DNA of 64,000 bases from UBA9926 sp038131595 (lineage in GTDB: Bacteria; Pseudomonadota; Gammaproteobacteria; Pseudomonadales; Azotimanducaceae), in the NCBI GenBank assembly GCA_038131595.1, contig JAYPPR010000008.1:992001-1056000 (forward strand), in the 5' to 3' direction. Under the pieces are notes generated by a model, which ran no database searches, was not told where the DNA came from, and worked only from the letters and a program-made list of their open reading frames with translations. The translations under genes and the position numbers were made by a program. This document shows, piece by piece, positions 43,321 to 53,045 of the stretch. Position 1 is the stretch's first letter. Each line of letters begins with the position of its first letter.

Positions 43321-45381
43321 CTAAGCAGCGGTTTCGAGCAAGGATAAGTCGGCGATCTGATTAACAGCGTCGCGAAGCATTTTCAGGGTTGAGACGCGAT
43401 TGGCGCGTAGCGCCGCGTCGTCACTCATGACGAGCACATTGTCGAAATAATCCTGAATAGCGTTCAACCCTTGGCCGAGTTCGGCGAGACGGTTTGAGAG
43501 CGGAAGGTCTTTAGTCTCGTTCAGAGTAGCCGCGAGGCCAACCACCGCTTGCTCGGATGGATGTTCAAACAACGCCGGCTCGATATGGCCCACTTCGTCC
43601 TCGGTTACCTTGGTCAGCAGATTGTTGATCCGCTTTTGAGCGGAGATAAGGGCCTCAGCTGTCGGTTCTGCCTTAAAGTCTGCGAGGGTTTTCATATCAG
43701 CGTACGCACTAGCGAAAAGCGGTGCGTCGTCTTTTCTCGCTAAAATCGCGCGGACAGCATCGTAGGGAACACCCTCATCAATGGCCCATTGCTCGAATCG
43801 ATCAGTTAAGTAATCTTTCACCGGTTGACCGTCAAACTCACGGGCAAAACCGGCGACGGCATCATCGACTAACGTGAATGGCGATATTGGCAGCTGACTC
43901 TCAACACAAATCCGAACGACACCAATCGCCTGCCTTCTTAATGCAAACGGGTCCTTGCTCCCTGTTGGTGGCTGGTTGATACCAAATAATCCGACCAGCG
44001 CATCCAAACGATCGGCTAGCGCGACGGCTTGACTGACCTCACCCGTAGGTAGCGCATCGCCGGCAAATCTTGGCTGGTAATGTTCTCGAATCGCCAGGGA
44101 CACCGTGCTCGCTTCGCCAGCGGCCCGCGCGTAGTACTCCCCCATGACCCCCTGAAGATCAGGGAATTCACCCACCATTCCTGAGACCAAGTCGGTTTTA
44201 GCGAGCTGACCTGCGCGCTGCGCTGAGGATTCATCGATGCCCATACGCCCGGCGATTTGCGCTGACAGTGAGCCTAGGCGCTCCGCCTTTTCGAAATAGC
44301 TGCCAAGCTCCGCCTGATAGGTCACCTGTTTCAGCGATTCGAGCCATTCGGCAGGCGGTTGCTTGAGATCTTTGTCGTAGAAGAACTCGGCATCTGTTAA
44401 GCGTGGCGTAATGACCCGTTCGTTCCCCTTGATCACCATTTCGGGTTTGGGGCTATCGACATTGGCCACCGTTAAGAACACAGGTAACAACTGGCCAGCC
44501 TCATCAACGAGGTGGAAGTACCGCTGATGTTCCCTCATCGCGGAAATGAGCACCTCGCTGGGTACGCGAAGAAAACGTTCGTCGAAGTGGCCTGCTAAGA
44601 CAGTTGGCCATTCCACAAGCGCGGTTACTTCGTCGAGCAGGGCATCGTTTTCTGGGATCACTCCGCCCAAGGACTCTGCCTTGGCCATGAGGGCGGTCCA
44701 AATCATCTTCTGCCGGTCCAATCGATTGGCCATGACGAAGTGCTCGGCCAACTGCGATGCGTACTCGAGCGGTGATCGTATCTCGAATGCGCCTTGGCCC
44801 ATAAAACGATGGCCCTGGCTTTGATTGGACGCGGTGCAGCCAAATAGCTCGATGGGCACGACCTCGGCTCCAATCATTACAGCGAGCCAGCGGACAGGCC
44901 TAACGAATTCGGCGCTCAAATCACGCCAGCGCATTCGCCTGGCGATGGGTAGTTGTTTTAAGGCCTCTTCTAAAATAGGTCCCAAGCGCTCGGCCAATGT
45001 CAGCCCCGGTGTCGTGGCTCGATAGACGACCCATGCCCCTTTGTCGGACGTGATGGTCTCAAACGGTGTATCAGCAGGTACCCCGCAGGATCGAGCAAAA
45101 CCAGCAAGCGCTTTAGTCGGTTGACCGGCTTGGTCATAGGCTGCCGTCACCGCAGGACCTCTGCGCTCTATGGCTTGGTCTGGCTGAGTGGTTGCAATGC
45201 TATTGATGACGATGGCGAGGCGTCTGGGCGTTGCAAAGGTTTGGAGCCCATCATGCTCGAAGCCCTCGATAAGCAGCGCTTCGCCAATGAGTTGCCCGAA
45301 CGCGCGCTCAAGCGTCGTTAGGCTCGTGGGTGGTAGCTCTTCCGTGCCGATTTCAATGAGCAGGGGTAATGCATCCGTCAT
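43321..45381 (-). CDS. glyS: Glycyl-tRNA synthetase beta subunit GlyS
   Basis: The 686-residue beta subunit of the bacterial alpha2beta2 glycyl-tRNA synthetase; it binds tRNA. The start MTDALPLLIEIGTEELPPTS and the segments ATPRRLAIVI, MRWRDLSAEFVRPVRWL and FLTVANVDSPKPEMVIKGNE are typical, with an HD-like middle and a C-terminal anticodon-binding helical part. The first codon overlaps the end of glyQ by 4 bases, so the subunits are co-translated. Confidence 0.97.
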   Translation of the reverse strand: MTDALPLLIEIGTEELPPTSLTTLERAFGQLIGEALLIEGFEHDGLQTFATPRRLAIVINSIATTQPDQAIERRGPAVTAAYDQAGQPTKALAGFARSCGVPADTPFETITSDKGAWVVYRATTPGLTLAERLGPILEEALKQLPIARRMRWRDLSAEFVRPVRWLAVMIGAEVVPIELFGCTASNQSQGHRFMGQGAFEIRSPLEYASQLAEHFVMANRLDRQKMIWTALMAKAESLGGVIPENDALLDEVTALVEWPTVLAGHFDERFLRVPSEVLISAMREHQRYFHLVDEAGQLLPVFLTVANVDSPKPEMVIKGNERVITPRLTDAEFFYDKDLKQPPAEWLESLKQVTYQAELGSYFEKAERLGSLSAQIAGRMGIDESSAQRAGQLAKTDLVSGMVGEFPDLQGVMGEYYARAAGEASTVSLAIREHYQPRFAGDALPTGEVSQAVALADRLDALVGLFGINQPPTGSKDPFALRRQAIGVVRICVESQLPISPFTLVDDAVAGFAREFDGQPVKDYLTDRFEQWAIDEGVPYDAVRAILARKDDAPLFASAYADMKTLADFKAEPTAEALISAQKRINNLLTKVTEDEVGHIEPALFEHPSEQAVVGLAATLNETKDLPLSNRLAELGQGLNAIQDYFDNVLVMSDDAALRANRVSTLKMLRDAVNQIADLSLLETAA

Positions 45382-46304
45382 GACACTTTATCCATCACAC
45401 GTTTGCGATCGTGGTCGGTCGCGAGCGGGAAACCCATCTGTGCTCGTGAGTCAAAGTAGCTTTGAGCCACCGCTCTCGCAAGTGCCCGAACTCGAAGAAT
45501 AAACCTTTGACGTTCTGTCACCGAAATAGCGCCTCTAGCGTCCAAGAGATTAAACGCATGAGAGGCTTTCATCACATATTCATAAGCGGGAAGCGGCAAG
45601 CCCGTTTCAAGGAGCCGGTTCGATTCTGCTTCGAAAAAATCGAACTGATTCTGCAGGCCAGTGATGTCTGCTTCATCGAAATTGAAAGCGGACATCTCTA
45701 CCTCGTATTGATGGAACACATCAGCATAGGTCACCATCTCATCATCGTGCCGGGACCAAATCAGTGACTGGAAATCCTCGACGCCCTGTAAATAGAGGGC
45801 CAGCCGTTCCAGGCCATAGGTGATCTCTCCCATGACGGGGTCACAGGGTAGCCCTCCCACCTGCTGAAAATAGGTGAACTGGGTGATTTCCATGCCATCC
45901 ATCCATACCTCCCAGCCGAGACCCCATGCCCCTAAAGTGGGTGATTCCCAGTTGTCTTCGACAAATCGAATGTCATGTATGGAGGTATCAATGCCGAGGT
46001 GTTCAAGCGATGCTAGGTACAGCTCCTGAAAATCCTCTGGGTGTGGCTTCATGACCACCTGAAATTGATAGTAGTACTGGTAGCGATTGGGATTTTGGCC
46101 ATATCGTCCATCAGTGGGCCGACGGCATGGCTGTACGTAAGCACTGGACCAGCGTTCGGGACCAATCGCTCGTAAAAAAGTGGCTGGGTGAAACGTTCCT
46201 GCGCCTACTTCCAGGTCGTAGGGCTGCATAAGGACGCAACCTTTATCAGCCCAGAATTGTTGTAAGGTCAGAATCAGATCCTGGAAAGTGTCTACGTTGG
46301 CCAT
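45378..46304 (-). CDS. glyQ: Glycyl-tRNA synthetase alpha subunit GlyQ
   Basis: The catalytic class II subunit, about 308 residues. Visible: DTFQDLILTLQQFWADKGCV, QPYDLEVGAGTFHPATFLRA, PCRRPTDGRYGQNPNRYQYY and RFVEDNWESPTLGAWGLGWE. I choose ATG 46304; the alternative four codons upstream is TTG. A perfect TATAAT on the minus strand at 46331-46336 is a plausible -10. Confidence 0.97.
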   Translation of the reverse strand: MANVDTFQDLILTLQQFWADKGCVLMQPYDLEVGAGTFHPATFLRAIGPERWSSAYVQPCRRPTDGRYGQNPNRYQYYYQFQVVMKPHPEDFQELYLASLEHLGIDTSIHDIRFVEDNWESPTLGAWGLGWEVWMDGMEITQFTYFQQVGGLPCDPVMGEITYGLERLALYLQGVEDFQSLIWSRHDDEMVTYADVFHQYEVEMSAFNFDEADITGLQNQFDFFEAESNRLLETGLPLPAYEYVMKASHAFNLLDARGAISVTERQRFILRVRALARAVAQSYFDSRAQMGFPLATDHDRKRVMDKVS

Positions 46305-46330
46305 GATTGCGCCCAATGAGTAAGGCGGCG

Positions 46331-46336
46331 ATTATA
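46331..46336 (-). promoter_or_regulatory. Candidate -10 of glyQS
   Basis: TATAAT on the minus strand, 26 bases before the glyQ ATG; no clear -35 at the right distance. Confidence 0.35.
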
Positions 46337-46497
46337 GCCTATTCCGCCCGGATCGCCTGCGGGCCAGGTTGGCAAAGTACTGTCGACCTCCAGCATGAAT
46401 GAGTCAGCTAGGCGATGGTGGCGGTCTAATCTGAGCCGGCTTGAACCGGCCGCTATAAACAGCGCTCAGTTGAGCAGCAACGGGAAACAACAACGTG

Positions 46498-47376
46498 ATG
46501 AAACGCCGCTTTCTTCTCGGAGCATTCTATTTGGCCAGCTGGATGCCACGCTCGATCGCGCAGCGGATGGGTCGACTGCTCGGCCGGGTGCTTTGGCTTG
46601 CTAATACTGAAGCGAGGCGAGTGACCGAAATTAATCTTCGTCTCTGCTATCCCGCGCTTACTGAGGCCGAGCGCGAAGGACTGGCGAGACAGAGTCTTAT
46701 CGCGACAGCGATGACCGCATTAGAAACCCCTAAGGTTTGGCTAGGCAACCGGGAGGCGCTTGCCCATTGGGTCACGGCTGTCCATGGTTTAGAGGCATTT
46801 GATGCGTTGTGTGAGGAAGGCAATGGTGTGTTGTTAATGGTGCCTCATATCGGCAACTGGGAGCTGTTCAATGCGTATCATGCCGCGCGTGGAAAGCGTT
46901 TAACGGCCCTCTTCAGACCTCCCCGGCAAGCTGCCATGGCAGGGATCATCCACCACCTGAGGGTACAGTTCGGAAACGACATGGTGCCCACCACTCCGCG
47001 AGGTATTGTTCAATTATTCAAGCGGCTTCAACAAGGTGAAGTGGTCGCTGTATTGCCTGACCAAGTCCCGGAAAGCGGGGTGTTCGTTCCCTTCTTTGAA
47101 CAAGCCGCATTGACTGATCGGTTAGCCCATCGACTCGTGCAAAAAACAGGAGCATCGGTCGTGATGATGGGCTTACTTCGCAATGAAGTTGGCTGCTTTG
47201 ATTTACATTTAGTACCGATCGAAGGACTGAGTAATCCGGATGAGGCCGAAGCATTAACTGATCTCAACCTCGCCATTTCGCAGCTCATTGAGAGAGCGCC
47301 CGCCCAGTACCAGTGGGAATACAAGCGATTCAAGCGCCATCCAGATGGAGGGCGAGACCCTTACCTCAAAGGTTAG
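46498..47376 (+). CDS. Lipid A biosynthesis lauroyl/myristoyl acyltransferase (LpxL/LpxM family)
   Basis: A 292-residue inner-membrane acyltransferase that adds a secondary acyl chain to lipid A. The family H(X4)E catalytic motif is in VPHIGNWELFNAY, with FRPPRQ and VAVLPDQVPESGVFVPFFEQAA matching later blocks and a short N-terminal membrane anchor (FLLGAFYLASWMP). LpxL, LpxM and LpxP cannot be told apart by eye. A GTG at 46495 precedes the ATG by one codon. A GCCGG/CCGGC hairpin (46435-46450) lies upstream. The 3' end overlaps the convergent methyltransferase gene by 11 bases. The gene also follows glyQ in Pseudomonas. Confidence 0.88.
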   Translation: MKRRFLLGAFYLASWMPRSIAQRMGRLLGRVLWLANTEARRVTEINLRLCYPALTEAEREGLARQSLIATAMTALETPKVWLGNREALAHWVTAVHGLEAFDALCEEGNGVLLMVPHIGNWELFNAYHAARGKRLTALFRPPRQAAMAGIIHHLRVQFGNDMVPTTPRGIVQLFKRLQQGEVVAVLPDQVPESGVFVPFFEQAALTDRLAHRLVQKTGASVVMMGLLRNEVGCFDLHLVPIEGLSNPDEAEALTDLNLAISQLIERAPAQYQWEYKRFKRHPDGGRDPYLKG

Positions 47377-47989
47377 GTTTTCTTGCGATGATCATCCCGT
47401 GGTAGGGCGGGACCCCGTGATCCAGCGCTGGCTCAGCGTCCGTTTCAATGAATTGGATAATGTCCAGACTAGGAAACAGCGCCAGTAGTTCGCCATCTTT
47501 CAATCGAAAGTCGGGATTGCTTGGCCCTGGTAGGTCGCGACGCTGCTCGGAGGTTAAATGCTCGGGGGTCAAAAAGGTTGAGGCAACGAGCAGACCACCA
47601 GGCTTCAGCGACCGGGAAATGGCTTCAACCAGTGATCGGTCGAGGAAGTGGTGAAAGTGAACCAAGTCGTAGTGATTGGTTTTGAGTGTGTCGCTTCGAA
47701 TATCGATGGCGCTTGCGTGAATGGGTAGTGTTGCTTGCAGCGACTGATTGTTCACCCAGTCCATCGCGACCGACGAGATATCGATTGCGTCAACGGTGAG
47801 TCCTTGCTCTGCCAGGAAGCGACTGTCCCCGCCTAGCCCGGCCGCGATATCGAGGGCGCATCCTTTTTTCGGTAATAACCTGGCGGCGCTAATCAGCGCC
47901 AGATTCGCCTCGATCTCAAAAATGGTGAGATCGCCCGAGGCGATTTTTGCCCTGTAAATGCGGTCCCACTTGCCTTGGGCAGATGACAT
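47366..47989 (-). CDS. Class I SAM-dependent methyltransferase (TehB-like)
   Basis: A 207-residue protein with a clear SAM-binding fold: WDRIYRAKI near the start, motif I ALDIAAGLGGDSRFLAEQG, acidic strand end VDAIDISSVAMDWV, motif IV-like YDLVHFHHFLD, and LKPGGLLVASTFLTPEHL. This pattern resembles TehB/UbiE-type small-molecule methyltransferases; the substrate is unknown. ATG 47989 overlaps the trkH stop by one base (TGATG), implying translational coupling to trkH; an ATG 12 bases earlier is possible. It is the last gene of the def-fmt-rsmB-trkA-trkH unit. Confidence 0.85.
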   Translation of the reverse strand: MSSAQGKWDRIYRAKIASGDLTIFEIEANLALISAARLLPKKGCALDIAAGLGGDSRFLAEQGLTVDAIDISSVAMDWVNNQSLQATLPIHASAIDIRSDTLKTNHYDLVHFHHFLDRSLVEAISRSLKPGGLLVASTFLTPEHLTSEQRRDLPGPSNPDFRLKDGELLALFPSLDIIQFIETDAEPALDHGVPPYHGMIIARKPNL

Positions 47990-49434
47990 CACTTGCGCCA
48001 AAACATCCCTGTAAATAGCACGAGCACCGTGAAGATCTCGAGGCGCCCTAGCACCATGCCGACACTGAGCGCGATCTTGGCTGTGTCACTGATGTCCCCG
48101 TAGTGAGCTGATACCGCACCAAGGCCTGGCCCGAGATTATTCATGGCGGACGCCACCGCAGAAAAAGAGGTTTCGAAATCCAGCTGAGTCGATAACAAAA
48201 TCATGAGCAAAATCATGAAGACAAAGACGTAAATCGATAGGAATCCCCAAACCGCTTGAATCACGCCTTCGGTCATGACCCGCTGTCCGAGCTTGATGGG
48301 AAAAACGGCTTGTGGATGGATGAGTCGATAGATTTCTCTAAGACCCTGTTTGTAGATTAATAAGACGCGGATCACTTTTAATCCCCCGCCAGTAGAGCCT
48401 GCGCAGGCGCCGATGAAAGCCCCGAAAATGAGAATGAACGGTGCGATGCCAGGCCAATCGACGAAGGATGTGGTCGCAAACCCCGTGGTGGTAAACATAG
48501 ACACCACTTGAAAAAGACTGGCCCTGATCGAAGCGGTTGTGTCTAAACCGCTAAAAATTAATACCCCGGCTACCAAAATGGTTGAAGATGCCATGATAAG
48601 CAGCAGCGCTCTGACCTCTTCATCGCGCCAGTAAGCGTTGAGTGAGCGGTCGCGAAAACCAAAGAAATGCAGGGCGAAGTTGATGCTCGATAACAGCATA
48701 AAGACGATCGCTACTGCCTCGATCGCGGGCGAATTGAAGTAACCAAGGCTTGCATCGTGCGTTGAGAAACCCCCAATTGCCACGGTGCTAAAGCTATGGC
48801 AAACGGCATCAAAGAGGGACATGCCGGCAGCAAAATATCCCAGACAACAGGCCGCCGTGAGGATGACGTAAATCGACCAAAGCGCGAGCGCGGTCTGTTT
48901 GATTCTAGGGGTCAGCTTGCTGTCCTTTACCGGACCTGGCGCCTCCGTACGATAAAGCTGCATGCCTCCTACGCCCAGCATGGGCAGAATCGCGACCGCA
49001 AGCACAATGATGCCCATGCCCCCAAGCCATTGTAGTTGCTGCCTGTAATACAAGATGGAAGGCGGTAGCTGATCAAGTCCAGTCATGACGGTCGCACCCG
49101 TCGTCGTTAGCCCTGAAAACGATTCGAACCATGCATCCACCCAACTCATGTTGAGCGCAGGGTTGAGCGCCAGGGGAAGCGCGCTAAATGCACCAAGTGC
49201 GAAGTAGCAAAGCGCTGTGACTAAAAACCCATCTTTCGTCCGCAGCTCGTTGGCGAATTGTTTGAAGATGGTCATCAAGACTGCGCCAACAACAAATATC
49301 GTGATGCCTGCCTGACCGAAGGTGATTAGGAGGCCGTCTTGATAAATGATGGAGACGATGGAAGGTGGAACGAGGGTCGCACTAAAAAAGACCAGTAATG
49401 TTCCTAGAATCCGAAGTGTGACGCCTATTCGCAT
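47989..49434 (-). CDS. trkH: Potassium uptake protein TrkH
   Basis: The 481-residue membrane channel of the Trk K+ uptake system, with four M1-P-M2 repeats. Selectivity-loop sequences are seen at GLTTTGATVMTGLDQLP, FSTVAIGGFSTHDASLG, FTTTGFATTSFVDWPG and an AMNNLGPGLGAVS repeat. It is next to trkA (3 bases), an arrangement that ties the channel to its regulatory RCK protein. Confidence 0.96.
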   Translation of the reverse strand: MRIGVTLRILGTLLVFFSATLVPPSIVSIIYQDGLLITFGQAGITIFVVGAVLMTIFKQFANELRTKDGFLVTALCYFALGAFSALPLALNPALNMSWVDAWFESFSGLTTTGATVMTGLDQLPPSILYYRQQLQWLGGMGIIVLAVAILPMLGVGGMQLYRTEAPGPVKDSKLTPRIKQTALALWSIYVILTAACCLGYFAAGMSLFDAVCHSFSTVAIGGFSTHDASLGYFNSPAIEAVAIVFMLLSSINFALHFFGFRDRSLNAYWRDEEVRALLLIMASSTILVAGVLIFSGLDTTASIRASLFQVVSMFTTTGFATTSFVDWPGIAPFILIFGAFIGACAGSTGGGLKVIRVLLIYKQGLREIYRLIHPQAVFPIKLGQRVMTEGVIQAVWGFLSIYVFVFMILLMILLSTQLDFETSFSAVASAMNNLGPGLGAVSAHYGDISDTAKIALSVGMVLGRLEIFTVLVLFTGMFWRK

Positions 49435-49437
49435 GGG

Positions 49438-50811
49438 CTAGAAAAAACTCACTGGCGCTTGGAACAGGGCTTCGACGTCTCTAATGGTGGTTTTATCGAC
49501 CAAGAACAGAACGAAGTGATCATCGGGTTCTACAACGATATTGTCGTGGGCAATCATGACTTCATCGCGCCGGATGAGCGCACCGACGGTGGCGCCCGAG
49601 GGCAGGCTCAGCTCCCCTAGGGTTTTACCAATGACTTTGGATGATTGGTAGTCGCCATGCGCAATGGCCTCGATCGCTTCAGCGGCGCCCCGCCTCAGCG
49701 AATGAACCTTTACTACATCGCCCCGACGAATATGAGTCAGTATCGCTCCAAGTGTGGCAAGTTGCGGGGATATGGCGATGTCGATGTCTTGGCCCTCAAT
49801 GAGATCAACATAGGCAGGATTGTTGATGAGGGTAATAACGCGTTTGGCACCCAGGCTCTTTGCCAGCATAGATGACATGATATTGGCTTCGTCATCATTG
49901 GTGATCGCACAAAATACATCGGTGTCTTCAATGCTCTCTTCGATCAAGAGCTCGCGATTCGACGCGTTGCCGTTAAGGACAATGGAGCGTTCAAGTGACT
50001 CTGAAAGGCTAAAGCATCGGTTTCGGTCTTGCTCAATCACCCGCACGCCGTACCGGTGCTCAAGCTGCAAGGCAAGGTTTTCGCCAATATGACCGCCACC
50101 GGCAATAACGACTCGTTTATTGGGTCGCTCGCTTTGGCGCAGTGCGTTCATCAGCTTTGGAATGTGTGGCGCAGACGCAATCAAAAAGACTTCATCACGG
50201 GCCTGAAGGACCGTTGAGCCCTCTGGGATCATCGGGCTGTTCCTTCGAAAAATGGCAGCGACTCGTGCGTCGACCCCATCGACTAAAGATCGAATGGTAC
50301 TGACTGTCTGATTGGCAAGGGGGCTGCTTCTATCAATTCTGAGACCGACTAACTTTGCCTGGCCACCCGCGAAATCCATGACCTGAAGTGCGCCGGGGTT
50401 ATCAACGAGACGTTTAATATCGTGCGTGAGGATCTCCTCGGGATTCACAATGTGATCCACCGGCATCGCGTCGTCTCTGAAAATCCCGCCACCTGCTAGA
50501 TACTCTCTGCTGCGGACCCGGGCGATCTTGGTCGGAGTGTGAAACACACTGTACGCTACTTGGCAGGCCACCATGTTGACCTCGTCCGAGTTAGTGACGG
50601 CGATCAGCATATCGGCGTCCTCGGCGCCAGCTTGCCGCAACACTGATGGATGCGATGCACTGCCGCAAACAGTGCGAATATCGTACCGATCTTGCAGTCC
50701 TCGGAGTCGATCTGCGTCGGTATCAACGAGCGTGATATCGCTCGCCTCTTTAACGAGATTTTGTGCGAGGCTGCCGCCTACTTGCCCAGCCCCTAGAATG
50801 ATAATCTTCAT
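49438..50811 (-). CDS. trkA: Trk system regulatory NAD-binding protein TrkA
   Basis: A 457-residue cytoplasmic gating ring subunit with two RCK repeats: Rossmann loops ILGAGQVGGSLAQNL and IAGGGHIGENLALQL, each followed by a TrkA_C domain (e.g. GSTVLQARDEVFLIASA and NIVVEPDDHFVLFLVDK). Its ATG shares one base with the rsmB stop (TAATG). Confidence 0.97.
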   Translation of the reverse strand: MKIIILGAGQVGGSLAQNLVKEASDITLVDTDADRLRGLQDRYDIRTVCGSASHPSVLRQAGAEDADMLIAVTNSDEVNMVACQVAYSVFHTPTKIARVRSREYLAGGGIFRDDAMPVDHIVNPEEILTHDIKRLVDNPGALQVMDFAGGQAKLVGLRIDRSSPLANQTVSTIRSLVDGVDARVAAIFRRNSPMIPEGSTVLQARDEVFLIASAPHIPKLMNALRQSERPNKRVVIAGGGHIGENLALQLEHRYGVRVIEQDRNRCFSLSESLERSIVLNGNASNRELLIEESIEDTDVFCAITNDDEANIMSSMLAKSLGAKRVITLINNPAYVDLIEGQDIDIAISPQLATLGAILTHIRRGDVVKVHSLRRGAAEAIEAIAHGDYQSSKVIGKTLGELSLPSGATVGALIRRDEVMIAHDNIVVEPDDHFVLFLVDKTTIRDVEALFQAPVSFF

Positions 50812-52076
50812 TACGCGCTCGCCTCTTTCTTAAGAAGCGCATAAAAGAAACCATCTTGCTCGAACGGTTGCGGCAGATACTGCAGTCCGGGGTTCAATGA
50901 GATTGACTCAGGGAGCGAAATGGGCGCGGCCTTCGCATCGGTCGTCTCGGATAAGAAATGACTAATCACCGCATCGTTCTCCCTACGAAGAATCGAACAG
51001 GTCGCGTAGAGCAGTCGGCCGCCTGGATTGACTAATGTCCATGCAGCGCGGAGCAGCGACTTTTGTAGGGAATGAAGCTTATCAATATCTGCTGCTTTTC
51101 GCAGTAGCTTGATATCCGGTCGACGCCGAATGACGCCAGTGCCCGAGCAAGGGGCATCGAGTAAAACCGCATCAAATTTGCGCCCTTCACTGGCGTATTG
51201 CACAAGGTCTTGGCAAACGATCTCGGCGTCTAGGTTAAGGCGCTGAAGATTGTCTTTGATGCGACTACACCGTTCACTATCAATATCGATGGCGGTCAAA
51301 TGAGCGCCAGACGCTAGCTCAAGCAAGTGCCCTGTTTTGCCGCCAGGTGCAGCACAGGCATCCAGGATGGATTCTTGAGCGGTTGGTGCAAGGATCAGCG
51401 ATGCCAGTTGCGCCGACTCGTCTTGGACGCTAACCATACCGCTCGCAAACCCAGGGAGTTCGCGAACCGGCACGGCGTGCTTAAGGCTGATGGCACCGGG
51501 TGCCCGCAGACTAAGCTCATGATCGAGCCCTTTCTCACTGAGTAGACCCGCATAGTCATCGCGGCTGATCAGTAACTGATTCACGCGGAGGGTCATTGGT
51601 GGCGGTGTAAGGTTAGCTTTGAAAATTGAATCGGCCTGATCAGGCCAGTCTTCTTCTACTGTACGGATCAACCACTTGGGATGATTTAAGGCAGCGGTCT
51701 CGCTCTCTTGGCAGGCGGATCGGATTTCGTGCCGCTGTCTGATGAAGGTTCGTAGTACGCCATTGATTAATCCTTTCGCCCACTCTTTGCCGAGTAGCGA
51801 AGCCGTCTCTACCGCCGCGTTCACGCTGGTATGTTCGGGCTGCCGGAGGTGATCGACGGCGGACATCCCAACCAAGAGCAGGCATCGTAGATCCCTATGC
51901 TTTTTTGGCAATGGCTTAGCGAGTAAACGATCAATGGCGAGGGTGTACTCAAAATAATGGATGAGCGTTTGGCGTACCAGCTGCTTGCCCAGTGAATCTA
52001 GCCCGTCACCCCTGAATGCATGGCCGTCAATCACCGTGTTCTGTGTTACGGCGACCTCGTCGCGGAAATGTCTCAT
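50811..52076 (-). CDS. rsmB: 16S rRNA m5C967 methyltransferase RsmB
   Basis: 421 residues. N-terminal NusB-like helical domain (LRCLLLVGMSAVDHLRQPEH) and a C-terminal SAM domain with LDACAAPGGKTGHLLELA, FDAVLLDAPCSGTGVIRRRPD and LLYATCSILRRENDAVI; the PCSG and TCS cysteines are the catalytic pair of m5C RNA methyltransferases. It lies between fmt (9 bases upstream) and trkA. Confidence 0.96.
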   Translation of the reverse strand: MRHFRDEVAVTQNTVIDGHAFRGDGLDSLGKQLVRQTLIHYFEYTLAIDRLLAKPLPKKHRDLRCLLLVGMSAVDHLRQPEHTSVNAAVETASLLGKEWAKGLINGVLRTFIRQRHEIRSACQESETAALNHPKWLIRTVEEDWPDQADSIFKANLTPPPMTLRVNQLLISRDDYAGLLSEKGLDHELSLRAPGAISLKHAVPVRELPGFASGMVSVQDESAQLASLILAPTAQESILDACAAPGGKTGHLLELASGAHLTAIDIDSERCSRIKDNLQRLNLDAEIVCQDLVQYASEGRKFDAVLLDAPCSGTGVIRRRPDIKLLRKAADIDKLHSLQKSLLRAAWTLVNPGGRLLYATCSILRRENDAVISHFLSETTDAKAAPISLPESISLNPGLQYLPQPFEQDGFFYALLKKEASA

Positions 52077-52085
52077 CGGTAACGG

Positions 52086-53039
52086 CTAGTTGCCTGATAG
52101 CGAGTCGAAACGCGCGCCGACTTTGATACCGAATGCGGACAGATTTTTAAGCTCGCCATAACGCATGACGCTCCCCTTGGCGTTTGGAATTTGCAGAGCA
52201 GTGACTAGCAAATAGCCATCTGTTCCCAAAATCTTGACCCCTGCTTTGGTGATCTCGCTGATGGTTCCGGGAGCGCTTTGCCCAGCGTCCGTTTGCTCCT
52301 GCTGTGCGCTCGCTTCGAGAACCTTAAATCGTGAACCACTTATGGTAATAACAGGGGCGGTCTCACTAAAAAAAGCGCGCACGGTTCGCTCGAGCTGCTC
52401 AACGGGTGTTTGCCAATCAATAATCGCCTCGGATTTCTTGATTTTCTTGGCATAAGTGAACCCTTGATCAGGCTGAGCCTCAGCCACGTAACCGGGGTTA
52501 TCCAGCTGATCAAGCGCAGTCAGCAGTGCGGGCATGCCAATGGCTGCTAGTTTCGCGGTTAGACTATCGCCTGTGTCGTGTGCCGTTATCGGCACAGCGG
52601 CTCTCTCGTAAACCGGTCCTGTATCAAGCCCTTCATCCATCTGCATGATGCAAACCCCAGTAGTGACGTCCCCGGCTTGGATGGCTCTTTGTATAGGCGC
52701 TGCACCTCGCCAGCGAGGCAGCAAGGAAGCATGGACATTAACGGCTCCGAGGCGGGTGGCATTGAGGGCATCCTTTCGCAAGATTTGCCCATAAGCGACA
52801 ACCACTAGAACATCGGCCTTCCACTCAGTGAGAGCGCTCCCGACTATCTTCTTAGGCTGAAGTACTGGCACACCATGCTGGTCCGCAAGGCGTTTGACCG
52901 GTGATGGAACCAATTTCTTCCCCCTTTTCCCTGGGCGGTCGGGTTGAGTGATGACGGCTACGACGTCGTGCTCAGAATCAATGAGCGCTTCGAGGTGACT
53001 GGCGGCAAACGAAGGAGTTCCCGCAAAAATGATTCGCAT
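52086..53039 (-). CDS. fmt: Methionyl-tRNA formyltransferase Fmt
   Basis: The 317-residue enzyme that formylates initiator Met-tRNA. Visible: MRIIFAGTPSFAASHLEAL, the formyl-folate/catalytic block VNVHASLLPRWRGAAPIQRA, IMQMDEGLDTGPV and the C-terminal OB-like tRNA-binding domain. It lies 6 bases downstream of def, pairing addition and removal of the formyl group. Confidence 0.97.
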   Translation of the reverse strand: MRIIFAGTPSFAASHLEALIDSEHDVVAVITQPDRPGKRGKKLVPSPVKRLADQHGVPVLQPKKIVGSALTEWKADVLVVVAYGQILRKDALNATRLGAVNVHASLLPRWRGAAPIQRAIQAGDVTTGVCIMQMDEGLDTGPVYERAAVPITAHDTGDSLTAKLAAIGMPALLTALDQLDNPGYVAEAQPDQGFTYAKKIKKSEAIIDWQTPVEQLERTVRAFFSETAPVITISGSRFKVLEASAQQEQTDAGQSAPGTISEITKAGVKILGTDGYLLVTALQIPNAKGSVMRYGELKNLSAFGIKVGARFDSLSGN

Positions 53040-53045
53040 AGCGGA

